DNA of 64,000 nt from Lysobacter firmicutimachus. GTDB lineage: Bacteria; Pseudomonadota; Gammaproteobacteria; Xanthomonadales; Xanthomonadaceae. The stretch is from the NCBI RefSeq assembly GCF_037027445.1, contig NZ_JBANDL010000002.1:2852001-2916000 (forward strand), in the 5' to 3' direction. A model generated the notes under the pieces. It made no database searches and had not been told where the DNA came from. It saw only the letters and a list, made by a program, of their open reading frames with translations. Within the stretch, counting starts at the first letter, position 1; every line of letters begins with the position of its first letter. The translations under genes were made by a program, and so were the position numbers. This document shows positions 8,615 through 17,498 of the stretch, one piece after another.

Positions 8615-9523
8615 ATGACCAACGAATCCGCGCCCGCCGCGCCCGAACCCACGCCAGCGCCGATGCCGCCGCAGCAGCAGGAGATGCCGCTGGCGGTGGT
8701 CCACGGCCAGCCGGTTCTGCAGATCCCGCAGGATCTGTACATCCCGCCGGACGCGCTCGAAGTCATTCTGGAGGCCTTCGAAGGCCCGCTCGACCTGCTG
8801 CTGTACCTGATCCGCCGGCAGAACCTGGACATCCTCGACATTCCGGTGGCGGACATCACCCGCCAATACGTCGACTACATCCAGGCCATGCACGAGATGC
8901 GTTTCGAGCTGGCCGCCGACTACCTGGTCATGGCCGCGATGCTGGCCGAGATCAAATCGCGCATGCTGCTGCCGCGCGCGCCTAACGAGGAAGGCATCGA
9001 GGAAGACCCCCGCGCCGAGCTGGTGCGCCGGCTGCAGGAGTACGAGCGGTTCAAGAAGGCGGCCGAGGACATCGACACCCTGCCCCGCCAGGACCGCGAC
9101 ACCGCGCCGGTGCAGGCCTTCGTGCCGGACCGGGCCGCGATCAAGCTGCCGCCGCCGGTGGAACTGCGCGAGATGCTGCTGGCCCTGCACGACGTGTTCA
9201 AGCGCGCCGAGCTGTACACCCAGCATGCGATCAAGCGCGATGCCCTCAGCGTGCGTCAGCGCATGGGCGAGCTGCTCACGCGCATGGCCGACGGCGTGTT
9301 CCACCGTTTCGAGAGCCTGTTCACGGCCGAAGAGGGCCGGCTCGGGGTGGTGGTGACCTTCCTCGGCCTGCTGACCCTGGCCAAGGAACAGTTGATCGAA
9401 ATCGTCCAGGACGGACCGCTGGCGCCGATCTACGTCAAGTCGCTGGCGCTGATGACCGATCCCGAGGAAATCGAGCTCAGCAGCGAGTTCGACGACGCGG
9501 CCAACGACGAGAGCGCTTCGTGA
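8615..9523 (+). CDS. scpA: Segregation and condensation protein A
   Basis: The kleisin subunit of the SMC-ScpAB chromosome condensation complex, about 302 residues. Core motifs are LEAFEGPLDLLLYLIRRQNL, DILDIPVADITRQYVDYIQA and AADYLVMAAMLAEIKSRMLL near the N-terminus. A winged-helix C-terminal part includes VVVTFLGLLTLAKEQLIEIV. A Pro/Gln-rich N-terminal extension precedes the core. The ATG at 8615 is chosen because GGAGGGG lies about ten bases before it; a longer reading from 8549 has no support. It starts an operon with scpB and rluB. Confidence 0.95.
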   Translation: MTNESAPAAPEPTPAPMPPQQQEMPLAVVHGQPVLQIPQDLYIPPDALEVILEAFEGPLDLLLYLIRRQNLDILDIPVADITRQYVDYIQAMHEMRFELAADYLVMAAMLAEIKSRMLLPRAPNEEGIEEDPRAELVRRLQEYERFKKAAEDIDTLPRQDRDTAPVQAFVPDRAAIKLPPPVELREMLLALHDVFKRAELYTQHAIKRDALSVRQRMGELLTRMADGVFHRFESLFTAEEGRLGVVVTFLGLLTLAKEQLIEIVQDGPLAPIYVKSLALMTDPEEIELSSEFDDAANDESAS

Positions 9524-9612
9524 CCGCCGTCGGCCGGACCGCCGCGCGCCTTCGCCATTAAGGTTCCACCGTTTTTCCAATCCCGACTTCCGACTCCCGA
9601 ATCCCGGCCCGA

Positions 9613-10524
9613 ATGGACCAACTTCTCGTCACCCGCATCGTCGAAGCCGCCCTGCTCGCGGCCAACCAGCCGTTGACGCTGGCGCAACTGCATGCGCTGT
9701 TTCCGGAAGACCAGCCGCCGCCGCCGGACAGCGTCGAGACCGCGCTGCAGACCCTGCGCGAAGGCTGCGCCGGGCGCGGCGTGGAACTGGTCGAGGTGGC
9801 CTCGGGCTTCCGCTTCCAGGTCCAGGCCGACGTGCACGCCTGGGTCGCGCGACTGTGGACCGAGCGCCAGACCCGCTACACCCGCGCCACCCTGGAAACC
9901 CTGGCCCTGATCGCCTACCGCCAGCCGATCACCCGCGGCGAGATCGAGCAGGTCCGCGGCGTCGCGGTCAGCAGCAACATCATCAAGGCCTTGGAAGAGC
10001 GCGAATGGATCCGCGTCGTCGGCCACCGCGACGTGCCCGGTAAGCCGGCCCTGTTCGGCACCACCAAGGCCTTCCTCGATTACTTCGGCCTCAAGCGCCT
10101 GGACGACCTGCCGCCGCTGTCCGAAATCAAGGACATCGGCGAACTCGAGCCGCAGCTGCCGCTCGACGGCGCGCCGATCGCCGCCGGCGGCATCGCCACG
10201 GCCGAGGGCGAAGCCGGCAACGATGCCGACGGCGACGCGCAGGACGCGGCCAATGCCGACAGCGCCGCGGACGAACCCGCTGCGGCCGGGCACGAAGCCG
10301 GCGACGCCGCCGAACAGATTCACCGAACCGACGACGCCGGCGACTCCGCCGACGCCGTGCAAGACCCCGAACACACCGTCCTGTCGGACGACCCCGAAGC
10401 CGCGCCGGGCGAGCGCGCGGCGGACGCGAACGATCACGAGCAAGACCAACACGCCGTCGAGACGACGACCGTTCCGGAACTTGAGGCCGAGTCCGAAGAC
10501 GACCGGCCGGAGCAAGAGAAATGA
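9613..10524 (+). CDS. scpB: Segregation and condensation protein B with long acidic tail
   Basis: Partner of ScpA in the SMC complex. Residues 1-190 carry the two winged-helix domains: IVEAALLAANQPLTLAQLHA, YTRATLETLALIAYRQPITR, GEIEQVRGVAVSSNIIKALE and KPALFGTTKAFLDYFGLKRL. The last ~110 residues are a low-complexity Asp/Glu/Ala tail. This makes the protein 303 residues, against roughly 180-200 for typical ScpB. The stop codon overlaps the start of rluB (ATGA), indicating translational coupling. Confidence 0.95.
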   Translation: MDQLLVTRIVEAALLAANQPLTLAQLHALFPEDQPPPPDSVETALQTLREGCAGRGVELVEVASGFRFQVQADVHAWVARLWTERQTRYTRATLETLALIAYRQPITRGEIEQVRGVAVSSNIIKALEEREWIRVVGHRDVPGKPALFGTTKAFLDYFGLKRLDDLPPLSEIKDIGELEPQLPLDGAPIAAGGIATAEGEAGNDADGDAQDAANADSAADEPAAAGHEAGDAAEQIHRTDDAGDSADAVQDPEHTVLSDDPEAAPGERAADANDHEQDQHAVETTTVPELEAESEDDRPEQEK

Positions 10525-12167
10525 CTGAAGAAACCCGCCGCAAGCTGTCCCTCAAGCGCGGCAACGACAGCGTCGCCAGCGAGGCGCCGCGACTGGAAGA
10601 ACGCCTGCACAAGGTGCTGGCGCAAGCGGGCCTGGGCTCGCGCCGCGCGCTCGAACAACGCATCGCCGACGGCCTGGTCAAGGTCAACGGCGAAGTCGCC
10701 CAAGTCGGCGTCAGCATCAAGAGCGGCGACAAGATCGAGCTCGACGGCCGCGGCTTCGTCGCCAGCGCCCTGACCGAACCCTCGCGCGTGCTGATGTACA
10801 ACAAGCCCGAAGGCGAAGTCACCACCCGCGAAGACCCCGAAGGCCGCCCGACCATCTTCGATTCGCTGCCCGCGCTCAAGGGCGCGCGCTGGATCGCGAT
10901 CGGCCGCCTCGACATCAACACCACCGGCCTGCTGCTGCTGACCACCGACGGCGAACTCGCCAATGCGCTGATGCATCCCTCCTTCGAGGTCGAGCGCGAG
11001 TACGTCTGCCGGGTGCGCGCGCCGGAAGGCCAGGAAACCGTGCCGGACAACCTGGTCGACCGCCTCGCCCGCGGCGTCGCCCTCGACGACGGCCCGGCCA
11101 AGTTCGACGAGATCGAACGTATCGGCGGCAGCGATTCGCACGACTGGTTCCGGGTCGTGGTCAAGGAAGGCCGCAACCGCGAAGTACGCCGCTTGTGGGA
11201 GTCGCAAGGCTGCCAGGTCAGCCGCCTCAAGCGCATCCGCTATGGCAAGGTCGCGCTGCCGCGCGAACTGCTGCGCGGCCATTCGCAGGAGTTGGCGGCC
11301 GACAAGGTCGAGGCCCTGCGCAACCAACTCGGACTGGAAGACGGCACTCCGTCGGCGCTGACCCTGCAGCCGGTGATCGGCCAGCGCAAGGCCACCAAGT
11401 CGACCGTGCACCTGTCCGGCGGCGAGCGCTCGCACGGCTATGTCGGCGGCCACAACACCGCCGACGAAGGCCGCGAACTGCGCCGCTTCGATCACGTGCG
11501 CGAAGACCGCAACGGCCGCGGCGGCCCGCGCAAGCACGGCGGCCTGACGGTCAGCGGCGAAGCCGCGGCCAAGCAGTCGCACAAGCCGTTCAAGCAGCGC
11601 AAGGAAAAGGGTCCCAAGCCGCTGCCGGACGGCAACCCCGCCGCATTCCGCACCTGGTACGTGCCGGAAGGCGTGGAAACCGGCCCCAGCGGTCACCGCA
11701 ATCCGGACGGCCGCGGCAAGAAGCCCTATGGCGGCAAGGCCGGCGGCGGCGGCGGTCGCGGCCGTGCGGCCGGCGGCGGCGCGGGCGGCTTCGGCGGCGA
11801 ACGCAGCGGCGGTCCCTACGGCGAACGCCGTGGCGGTGGCGGTGGTGGTGGCGGCGAACGTCGTGGCGGTGCCGGCGCAACCGGCGAACGCCGTAGCGGC
11901 GGCGGCGCCGGCCAGGGCCAGCGCAGCGCGCGCCCCTATGGCCATCCCGGCAACGCGCCGGCGTCCTTCCCCTCCGATCACGCCAATCCGGGCGGCTTCA
12001 ATCCTTACGGCGAGCGCCCGCGCAGCAACGCGCGTCCGGGCGGCAAGCCGGGCGGGCGTCCCGGCGGCGCGCGTCCGGGCGGCCATGCCGCGCGCCCGAG
12101 CGGCCCGCGTCCGGGCGGCCCGCGCGGCGGCGGCCGTCCCGGCGGCGGACGCGGCCCGCGCGGTTGA
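10521..12167 (+). CDS. rluB: 23S rRNA pseudouridine synthase RluB-type with Gly/Arg-rich tail
   Basis: Converts a uridine in 23S rRNA to pseudouridine. An S4 RNA-binding domain lies at about residues 20-75 (RLHKVLAQAGLGSRRALEQR). The RsuA/RluB catalytic region contains the Asp motif IGRLDINTTGLLLLTTDGEL, plus EREYVCRVRAP and GRNREVRRLWESQGCQVSRL. Family members are usually about 250-300 residues. Here the protein runs to 548 because of a tail from about residue 290 rich in Gly, Arg, Pro and Lys, with RGG-like and GGRPGG repeats. It is the last gene of the scpA-scpB-rluB operon; a terminator follows. Confidence 0.93.
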   Translation: MTEETRRKLSLKRGNDSVASEAPRLEERLHKVLAQAGLGSRRALEQRIADGLVKVNGEVAQVGVSIKSGDKIELDGRGFVASALTEPSRVLMYNKPEGEVTTREDPEGRPTIFDSLPALKGARWIAIGRLDINTTGLLLLTTDGELANALMHPSFEVEREYVCRVRAPEGQETVPDNLVDRLARGVALDDGPAKFDEIERIGGSDSHDWFRVVVKEGRNREVRRLWESQGCQVSRLKRIRYGKVALPRELLRGHSQELAADKVEALRNQLGLEDGTPSALTLQPVIGQRKATKSTVHLSGGERSHGYVGGHNTADEGRELRRFDHVREDRNGRGGPRKHGGLTVSGEAAAKQSHKPFKQRKEKGPKPLPDGNPAAFRTWYVPEGVETGPSGHRNPDGRGKKPYGGKAGGGGGRGRAAGGGAGGFGGERSGGPYGERRGGGGGGGGERRGGAGATGERRSGGGAGQGQRSARPYGHPGNAPASFPSDHANPGGFNPYGERPRSNARPGGKPGGRPGGARPGGHAARPSGPRPGGPRGGGRPGGGRGPRG

Positions 12168-12189
12168 GTCGTACCGGCCGACATCACTT

Positions 12190-12213
12190 CACGGGGCGCT
12201 ACGGCGCCCCGTG
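12190..12213 (+). terminator. Terminator of scpA-scpB-rluB
   Basis: A perfect 10-bp stem (12190-12199 with 12204-12213, loop TACG) sits 22 bp after the rluB stop and is followed by tcgtttc. The U-run is short but position and stem strength fit. Confidence 0.75.
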
Positions 12214-12299
12214 TCGTTTCCGTGCCTGCGCTTTTCTCGACCGAGCGCGGCGTGAGCCCGTGCTTGCAGGAGCGGGCGTAAGCCGCGACCGAAGCCCGA

Positions 12300-12475
12300 T
12301 TCGCCAACGTCGCCGACCGGCGCCTGACGGATCGCAGGCGGCATCGATAGCCGCGACGATCCGTAGCTGCGAAGGCGAACCGGCACTCATCGCCTTTGCC
12401 GACGCCGGCGACCGGAGCCTGACAAGCCGCAGGCGGCTCCGGTAGCGCGGGACGATCCGCGGCTTCGGAGGCGTG
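12300..12475. repeat. Two diverged tandem copies of an intergenic repeat
   Basis: Within the 560-bp gap after rluB, two related ~70-bp stretches occur about 95 bp apart, both with (c/g)gcgaccgg.gcctgac...cgcaggcggc...gcg.gacgatccg.(a/g)gct.cg.agg. No gene is visible. The rest of 12214-12774 holds nothing recognisable except the ribosome site at 12763-12767. Confidence 0.45.
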
Positions 12476-12774
12476 CGCGGTATTTCGCCGCTTCGGTTGA
12501 TCGCGGCCTGCGTCGCGCCTGCCGGAGTGTGCCACTGCGCAGTTGTCCATGCGGCATTGCGGCAAATCGCCGCCGTAAAACTTTCATGCGCGCCCTTCGC
12601 CGCCACGCAAGCCGCACCGTTGCTGGCCGCGCGATTTTCATGACGGCGCATGCATTGACGCCCGGCGGATCGCCCTGCGCGTAATCGGCGCGCGTCGCCG
12701 CGGCCGGCAACAACGATGCCGCCGCCGCGGACCGCGTTCTCGCACCCCGTCCCGCATCGATCGGAGGAATGTTC

Positions 12775-13887
12775 ATGCGCATCGCGAAATGGCTGTTGCT
12801 GTTGTTCTGCCTGGGCCTGCATTCGACCGCCGGCGCAGTCGTCGCCGGCGGCATGGTCGCGATCGACCGCAAGTGGCCGAGCACTGCGTCGGGCTACAGC
12901 GATCGCGACATCTATCTCGCCGTCACCCAGGAGCCGGGCAACAGCGGCTACACCTACTGGGCGCATCAGTTCTATTTCAAGAACGGCGACGGCGGCTACA
13001 TCGGCCTGCAGCAACGCGCCGGCAGCGAGAAGGCGTTGAACTTCTCGATCTGGAAGGCCACCGGCTGGACCGCCGAACCCGACGCCCAGTGCGGTTACTT
13101 CGACCACGAAGGCAGCGGCGTGCAATGCTGGATTCCCTACGCCTGGGCCCAGGGACGCAAATACAAGCTGCGCCTGGTCAATGAGTCGCAGGCGCGTTGG
13201 GCGGCCTACGTCACCGACATGCGCAGCGGCGCCAGCCGCAAGGTCGCGACCATCCAGGTCCCGACCGCCTGGGGCGGGCTCAATGAAACCACGGTCGAGT
13301 TCCTCGAGAATTACGCCCAGGGCAGCGACCAGTACGCCAGTTGCGCGCAGGTGCCGGCGACCAGTGCGGTGTTCTTCCGCCCGGCCTCGGCCAACGGCAG
13401 CGTCGCGCCGCTCAGCAGCACGGCGAAGAACTACGGCAACTGCGCGACGATCGCACGCTCGGCCTGCACCGACCAGCAAGATTGCATCGCCGCCGACAAC
13501 AAGTACGGCACGCTCGGCTCGCCCAAGGTTCTGCTCAATACCTACAGCGGCTATTGCCTGGATACGCTCGCCGGCGGCAGCCGCGCCGGCTTGTGGAGCT
13601 GCGCCAGCAACAACGCCAATCAGCTGATCGAGCGCGACGACGGCTTCCGCTTGTTGATGCGCAACCGCACGCAATGCCTGCAGGCCGCCGGCAACGGCGA
13701 GGTCGCCCTGGCGGCCTGCGACAACAGTTCGGCCCAGCGCTGGATGCCGATGCCGGGCAGCGACGGGCTGTACAACGTCGGCAGCGACACCTGCCTGGAC
13801 CCGCTCAACAATGCGGCCCAGGGCGCGTACTTGCGCGTCTACAGCTGCCTGGGCAACGGCTACCAACGCTGGAAGCTGAATCCCTGA
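12775..13887 (+). CDS. Secreted DUF3472-like protein with ricin-type lectin domain
   Basis: A probable extracellular carbohydrate-binding protein of about 370 residues. A signal peptide (MRIAKWLLLLFCLGLHSTAG) is followed by a region with YWAHQFYFKNGDGGYIGLQQ and YVTDMRSGASRKVATIQVP, which resembles DUF3472. The C-terminal ~130 residues form a ricin-B-like beta-trefoil with repeated CLDTLAGGSRAGLWSC, NRTQCLQAAGNGEVALAAC and DTCLDPLNNAAQGAYLRVYS blocks and a final QRWKL. The start at 12775 is preferred over 12769 because GGAGG lies seven bases before it. Many paired Cys fit secretion. Function is unknown beyond likely glycan binding. Confidence 0.82.
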   Translation: MRIAKWLLLLFCLGLHSTAGAVVAGGMVAIDRKWPSTASGYSDRDIYLAVTQEPGNSGYTYWAHQFYFKNGDGGYIGLQQRAGSEKALNFSIWKATGWTAEPDAQCGYFDHEGSGVQCWIPYAWAQGRKYKLRLVNESQARWAAYVTDMRSGASRKVATIQVPTAWGGLNETTVEFLENYAQGSDQYASCAQVPATSAVFFRPASANGSVAPLSSTAKNYGNCATIARSACTDQQDCIAADNKYGTLGSPKVLLNTYSGYCLDTLAGGSRAGLWSCASNNANQLIERDDGFRLLMRNRTQCLQAAGNGEVALAACDNSSAQRWMPMPGSDGLYNVGSDTCLDPLNNAAQGAYLRVYSCLGNGYQRWKLNP

Positions 13888-14019
13888 GCCCACGGCGCCG
13901 CAGCGCGATCACGCCGCTGCGGGCCGATTCCCGCCGCCGCGATGCATCGCGGCGGCGGCGGCGCCATGTGACGCGCGCCTGGGCGACCGCCGACGGGTCG
14001 CCCTACCCGGCCCGCGCGC

Positions 14020-14487
14020 TTACAGCCCCAATTCGCTGAGCCCGGGATGTTCGTCCGGTCGACGGCCTTGCGGCCAATGAAACAAGCGATCCGCGGCCGC
14101 GATCGGACGATCGTTGATGCTGGCCACCCGTACCGCCATCAGGCCGTCGTCGCCGAACTCCCAATTCTCGTTGCCGTAGCTGCGGTACCACTGCCCGGCG
14201 TCGTCGCGCCATTCGTACGCGAAGCGAACGGCGATGCGATGGCCCTCGAAGGCCCACAGCTCCTTGATCAGGCGATAGTCGAGCTCACGGTCCCACTTGC
14301 GGCGCAGGAAGGCCACGGCGGCCTCGCGCCCCTGCACGAACTCGGCGCGGTTGCGCCAGCGCGTGTCGACGCTGTAGGCCAGCGCGATCCGCTCGGGATC
14401 GCGCGAGTTCCAGGCGTCCTCGGCCAGGCGGACTTTTTCGATCGCGCTGTCGCGGCTGAACGGCGGCAAGGGGGGACGGGTGTTCAC
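14020..14487 (-). CDS. DUF1348 (NTF2-like) protein
   Basis: A small soluble NTF2-like protein of 155 residues with the DUF1348 pattern: [59 protein letters not shown] and [13 protein letters not shown]. The GTG at 14487, preceded by GGAG six bases upstream, is the better start. The ATG at 14529 would put a perfect regulator operator (14505-14524) inside the coding region. The gene is divergent from the TetR gene and should be controlled by it. The reaction is unknown; such genes are often induced with small-molecule stress regulators. Confidence 0.88.
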   Translation of the reverse strand: MNTRPPLPPFSRDSAIEKVRLAEDAWNSRDPERIALAYSVDTRWRNRAEFVQGREAAVAFLRRKWDRELDYRLIKELWAFEGHRIAVRFAYEWRDDAGQWYRSYGNENWEFGDDGLMAVRVASINDRPIAAADRLFHWPQGRRPDEHPGLSELGL

Positions 14488-14504
14488 AGGCGGCTCCGAC
14501 GTTG

Positions 14505-14524
14505 TGTAGACAGGATTGTCTACA
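14505..14524. promoter_or_regulatory. TetR-type operator 1
   Basis: TGTAGACAGGATTGTCTACA has perfect 8-bp inverted half-sites (TGTAGACA/TGTCTACA) around a 4-bp centre. It lies 17 bp upstream of the GTG start of the DUF1348 gene. Confidence 0.8.
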
Positions 14525-14538
14525 TTCAATCTAGGCCA

Positions 14539-14558
14539 TGTAGACAGATTTGTCTACA
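14539..14558. promoter_or_regulatory. TetR-type operator 2
   Basis: TGTAGACAGATTTGTCTACA carries the same half-sites and spacing as operator 1, with centres 34 bp apart (about three helical turns). It lies 40 bp upstream of the TetR gene start, fitting control of both divergent genes. Confidence 0.8.
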
Positions 14559-14598
14559 TGGCTGGCACAGGGTGGACCCATCGGTCTACCATGCCGCC

Positions 14599-15183
14599 AT
14601 GACCCGCGATATCGCCCCCGAAACCGCCGCCCTGCCCGCGCGCGAGCGCATCCTGCGCACCGCGCACGATCTGTTCTATCTGGAGGGCATCCGCGCTACC
14701 GGCATCGACCGGGTGATCGCCGAGTCCGGCGTCACCAAAGTCACCCTGTACCGGCATTTCCCGAGCAAGAACGAGCTGATCCTGGCTTTCCTGAAGTACC
14801 GCCACGAACGCTGGATGACCTGGTTCGATGCCGCCCTGCTGCGCCACGGCGCGCAGCACGCCGACGCGAAAGCGCTGGTGCCGGCCTTGGCCGAATGGTT
14901 CGCTCATCCGCACTATCGCGGCTGCGCTTTCATCAATGCGGTGGCCGAAATCGGACCGGCGCTGCCCGAAGCGGTGGTTTGCGCGCGCCGGCACAAGCAG
15001 GAGCTGGCCGAGCGCATCGCCGCGCTGCTGCCGGCGGACGCGCCGCAACGCGAGCTGCGCGCGCGCGCGCTCGCCCAGGCGGTCGACGGCGCGATCGTGC
15101 GCGCGGCCAGCGAGACCGATCCCGGCCCGGCCCTGGAAGCGCTCGCGTTCTCAGTCCGAACGCTTAGCCCGTCACAGCCCTGA
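14599..15183 (+). CDS. TetR-family transcriptional regulator
   Basis: A 194-residue regulator. The N-terminal DNA-binding domain reads ARERILRTAHDLFYLEGIRA, TGIDRVIAESGVTKVTLYRH and FPSKNELILAFLKYR. The C-terminal ligand domain includes WFAHPHYRGCAFINAVAEIG. Upstream lie two near-identical palindromes shared with the divergent DUF1348 gene, so the protein almost certainly represses both genes. The ATG at 14599 starts just ahead of the domain. The FAD oxidoreductase downstream in the same direction may belong to the same response. Confidence 0.93.
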   Translation: MTRDIAPETAALPARERILRTAHDLFYLEGIRATGIDRVIAESGVTKVTLYRHFPSKNELILAFLKYRHERWMTWFDAALLRHGAQHADAKALVPALAEWFAHPHYRGCAFINAVAEIGPALPEAVVCARRHKQELAERIAALLPADAPQRELRARALAQAVDGAIVRAASETDPGPALEALAFSVRTLSPSQP

Positions 15184-15271
15184 GCGGCCGGGTCCGCGAC
15201 TTCACACAGACGCCATCGAGTCTTCGCCGACCCGGTCCAGACTGATCCCGCACTCCCCCTGCGAGACGGTC

Positions 15272-16432
15272 ATGAATCACGATTCCCGTTCTTACGACTG
15301 CGATCTGGTCGTCGTCGGCGCCAGCTTCGCCGGCGCCGCCTGCGCCCTCGCCGCCGCGCGCGCAGGCCTACGCGTGGTCGTGCTCGAACGCAAGCGCGAC
15401 CCGGGCGAGAAACTGCGCACCACCGGCATCGTGGTCAAGGAAGCCGCGGAACAGACCTGGCTCAGCCGCGCCCCGGCGGGCTGCCTGCACCGGGTCGAGC
15501 GCGTGCGGTTGTATTCGCCCAAGCTGCGCAGCATGGCGCTGAGCGCGCCGGGCTACTACTTCCTCACCACCGACACGCCACGGCTGATGCGCTGGCTGGC
15601 CCAGGACCTGGTGCGTCATGGCGTGGATCTGCGCCTGGGCGCCTCGTTCACCCAGGCCGAGCGCGACGGCGAAGGCTGGCGCGTCGAAGGCGTCGGCCGC
15701 GCGCGTTTCCTGGTCGGCGCCGACGGCGCCAAGTCGCGCGTCGCCGAGCGCACCGGCCTGGGCCGCACCCACGAGTTCCTGTACGGAATCGAGTACGAGT
15801 TCCCCGGCGCCAGCCTGCCCGAGTCCGGCGCCCTGCACTGCTTCGTCAGCAAACGCTACGCGCCCGGCTATATCGGCTGGGTCGCGCAGAACCCGACTGG
15901 CGTACAGGCCGGGCTGGCGCTGCGCCACGACGCCGAGCACGCGCGCGTGCCGGATATCGACGGCTTCCTGGAACGCGTGCGCGGCGTGGTCGGGCTCGAC
16001 CCGGCGATCGCGCCGACCGCTACCCGCGCCGGCTTGATCCCCTGCGGCGGCCCGGTGTTTCCGCTGGCGCGCGACGGCGTGATGCTGACCGGCGACGCCG
16101 CCGGCATCGTCTCGCCGGTCACCGCCGGCGGCATCCACTCGGCCTGGGCGCACGGCGAAACCCTGGGCCAGGCCATCGCCCTGCACGCGCTCGGCCAGGG
16201 GCCGGCGCCGGAGACCATCGCCCGCGACGCCGCGCCGCGCTTCCGGCGCAAGCGCGCGCTGCGCTGGGCTTTCGATCACTTCCAGTTCGACTGGCCGTTC
16301 GACCTGTTGCTGCACTCCGCCCCGTTGCGCTGGGCCGCCGAGCAGGTGTATTTCCACAAGCGCGGCGTACGCGGCGCGGATGCGCCGGACAGCGCCGGCG
16401 AGCTGGACCGCAGTTGGCCGCGCGGCGGCTGA
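15272..16432 (+). CDS. FAD-dependent oxidoreductase (geranylgeranyl reductase-like)
   Basis: A 386-residue flavoprotein. The N-terminal Rossmann motif is DLVVVGASFAGAACALAAA followed by the acidic VVVLERK. A second FAD contact is FLVGADGAKSRVAERTGLG, and the C-terminal GDAAGIVSPVTAGGIHSAWA is the GD motif of this group. These features match the geranylgeranyl-reductase/halogenase-like monooxygenase superfamily. The Cys-x(4)-Cys motif of some reductases is not evident. The substrate cannot be told. It lies 88 bp downstream of the TetR gene; whether it is co-transcribed is uncertain. Confidence 0.85.
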   Translation: MNHDSRSYDCDLVVVGASFAGAACALAAARAGLRVVVLERKRDPGEKLRTTGIVVKEAAEQTWLSRAPAGCLHRVERVRLYSPKLRSMALSAPGYYFLTTDTPRLMRWLAQDLVRHGVDLRLGASFTQAERDGEGWRVEGVGRARFLVGADGAKSRVAERTGLGRTHEFLYGIEYEFPGASLPESGALHCFVSKRYAPGYIGWVAQNPTGVQAGLALRHDAEHARVPDIDGFLERVRGVVGLDPAIAPTATRAGLIPCGGPVFPLARDGVMLTGDAAGIVSPVTAGGIHSAWAHGETLGQAIALHALGQGPAPETIARDAAPRFRRKRALRWAFDHFQFDWPFDLLLHSAPLRWAAEQVYFHKRGVRGADAPDSAGELDRSWPRGG

Positions 16433-16461
16433 GCACCGGCGCAAATCAGAGGAGGCGGTGG

Positions 16462-17139
16462 ATGAAACGATGGCTGGCGGGAGGAGCGGTACCGGCATGG
16501 GCGTTGGCGGGCGCGATGCTCGCCGGATCGGGCCTGGCCGCTCCGGCGCAAGCGCAGTCGGGGCGAATCGGATCGGAGCCGTCCGTATCGCAGCAGTCCG
16601 CGGCGAAGCAGCCCTCGCCCAGGCAATCCGGACCGGAGCCGTCGGCGACCGGGCCGGCCGCCACCCCGCCCGCTGCGCTGCAAGCGACGCCCGACGCGCG
16701 CCGGCGCGACGTGCTGTTGAGCGAAGGCGCCCGGCGCCAGGCGCTGCGTATCGCCAAGACCGCATCGTTGCAGGGGCCGATCCAAGGCGTGCGCATGCTC
16801 GCCGATTCCGGGCCCGCCGCCGCGCGCTACCTGTTGCTGGAACTCGACTCGGCCAGCCGCGAAGACGGCGGCGCCGGCTACTGCGGCGCCGGCGTCGAGA
16901 CCGACCTGATCTGGCTGGCCCTGGACGCGGCCTGGGCGGTGCGCAAACACGACGCCTACCGCATCGCCTCCTGCCTGGAACCGCTGGAACCGCTGGCGCG
17001 CGACGATCGCGACGACGGCTCCGTACGGGTCACCCTGCTGCGCTACGGCCGCGACGGCGCACCGGACCGCGAAGTCAGCGTGCGCTATGACGCCGCCGAA
17101 CCGGACCAAGGCCTGCAGGTGCACGATCGGGTGCGCTGA
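16462..17139 (+). CDS. Secreted protein of unknown function
   Basis: A 225-residue protein with a signal peptide (MKRWLAGGAVPAWALAGAML ... AQA), then a Ser/Pro/Gln-rich linker to about residue 75 and a globular part. Visible motifs are QALRIAKTASLQGPIQGVRM, RYLLLELDSASREDG, GYCGAGVETDLIWLALD and CLEPLEPLARDDRD. AGAGGAGG precedes the ATG. Two conserved-looking Cys may form a disulfide. I do not recognise the family. Confidence 0.7.
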   Translation: MKRWLAGGAVPAWALAGAMLAGSGLAAPAQAQSGRIGSEPSVSQQSAAKQPSPRQSGPEPSATGPAATPPAALQATPDARRRDVLLSEGARRQALRIAKTASLQGPIQGVRMLADSGPAAARYLLLELDSASREDGGAGYCGAGVETDLIWLALDAAWAVRKHDAYRIASCLEPLEPLARDDRDDGSVRVTLLRYGRDGAPDREVSVRYDAAEPDQGLQVHDRVR

Positions 17140-17498
17140 TTGCTCTTCCTCAGCAGCACGGCGAGCATGCGCGTCACGCGGTCGCCGTGGTTCGCGGCTC
17201 ACGCCGCTCCTACGGGCGCAACGTCGCATCCCCTGCACCGCACAAGCCGCCGCAGCAGCGCGCAGAGCGAGCGGCAGCAGCGCCCGCATCGAAACCGCGC
17301 TCCCTCTGGGCAGGAGCGGCGCAAGCCGCGACATCGAACCCGCGCCCGGCGACACCGCGATCTGAAACCCGCGATCTGAGCCCCTAGGGTCGCGGCTCGC
17401 GTCGCTCCTGCCCTATAGCGACGCAGCCTCTGTAGGAGTGGCGCAAGCCGCGACAACCGGAGGGACGCACGCAAACGCCACCGCCGGAGGCGGGCGTT
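17140..17498. repeat. Intergenic REP-like elements, two inverted pairs
   Basis: This 359-bp gap contains four copies of the (t)gtaggag(c/t)ggcg(c/t)aagccgcgac element in alternating orientation, near 17195, 17308, 17385 and 17431. The same element makes up the array at 58810-59640. Each copy can fold on GCGGC/GCCGC. No gene is supported here. Confidence 0.6.
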
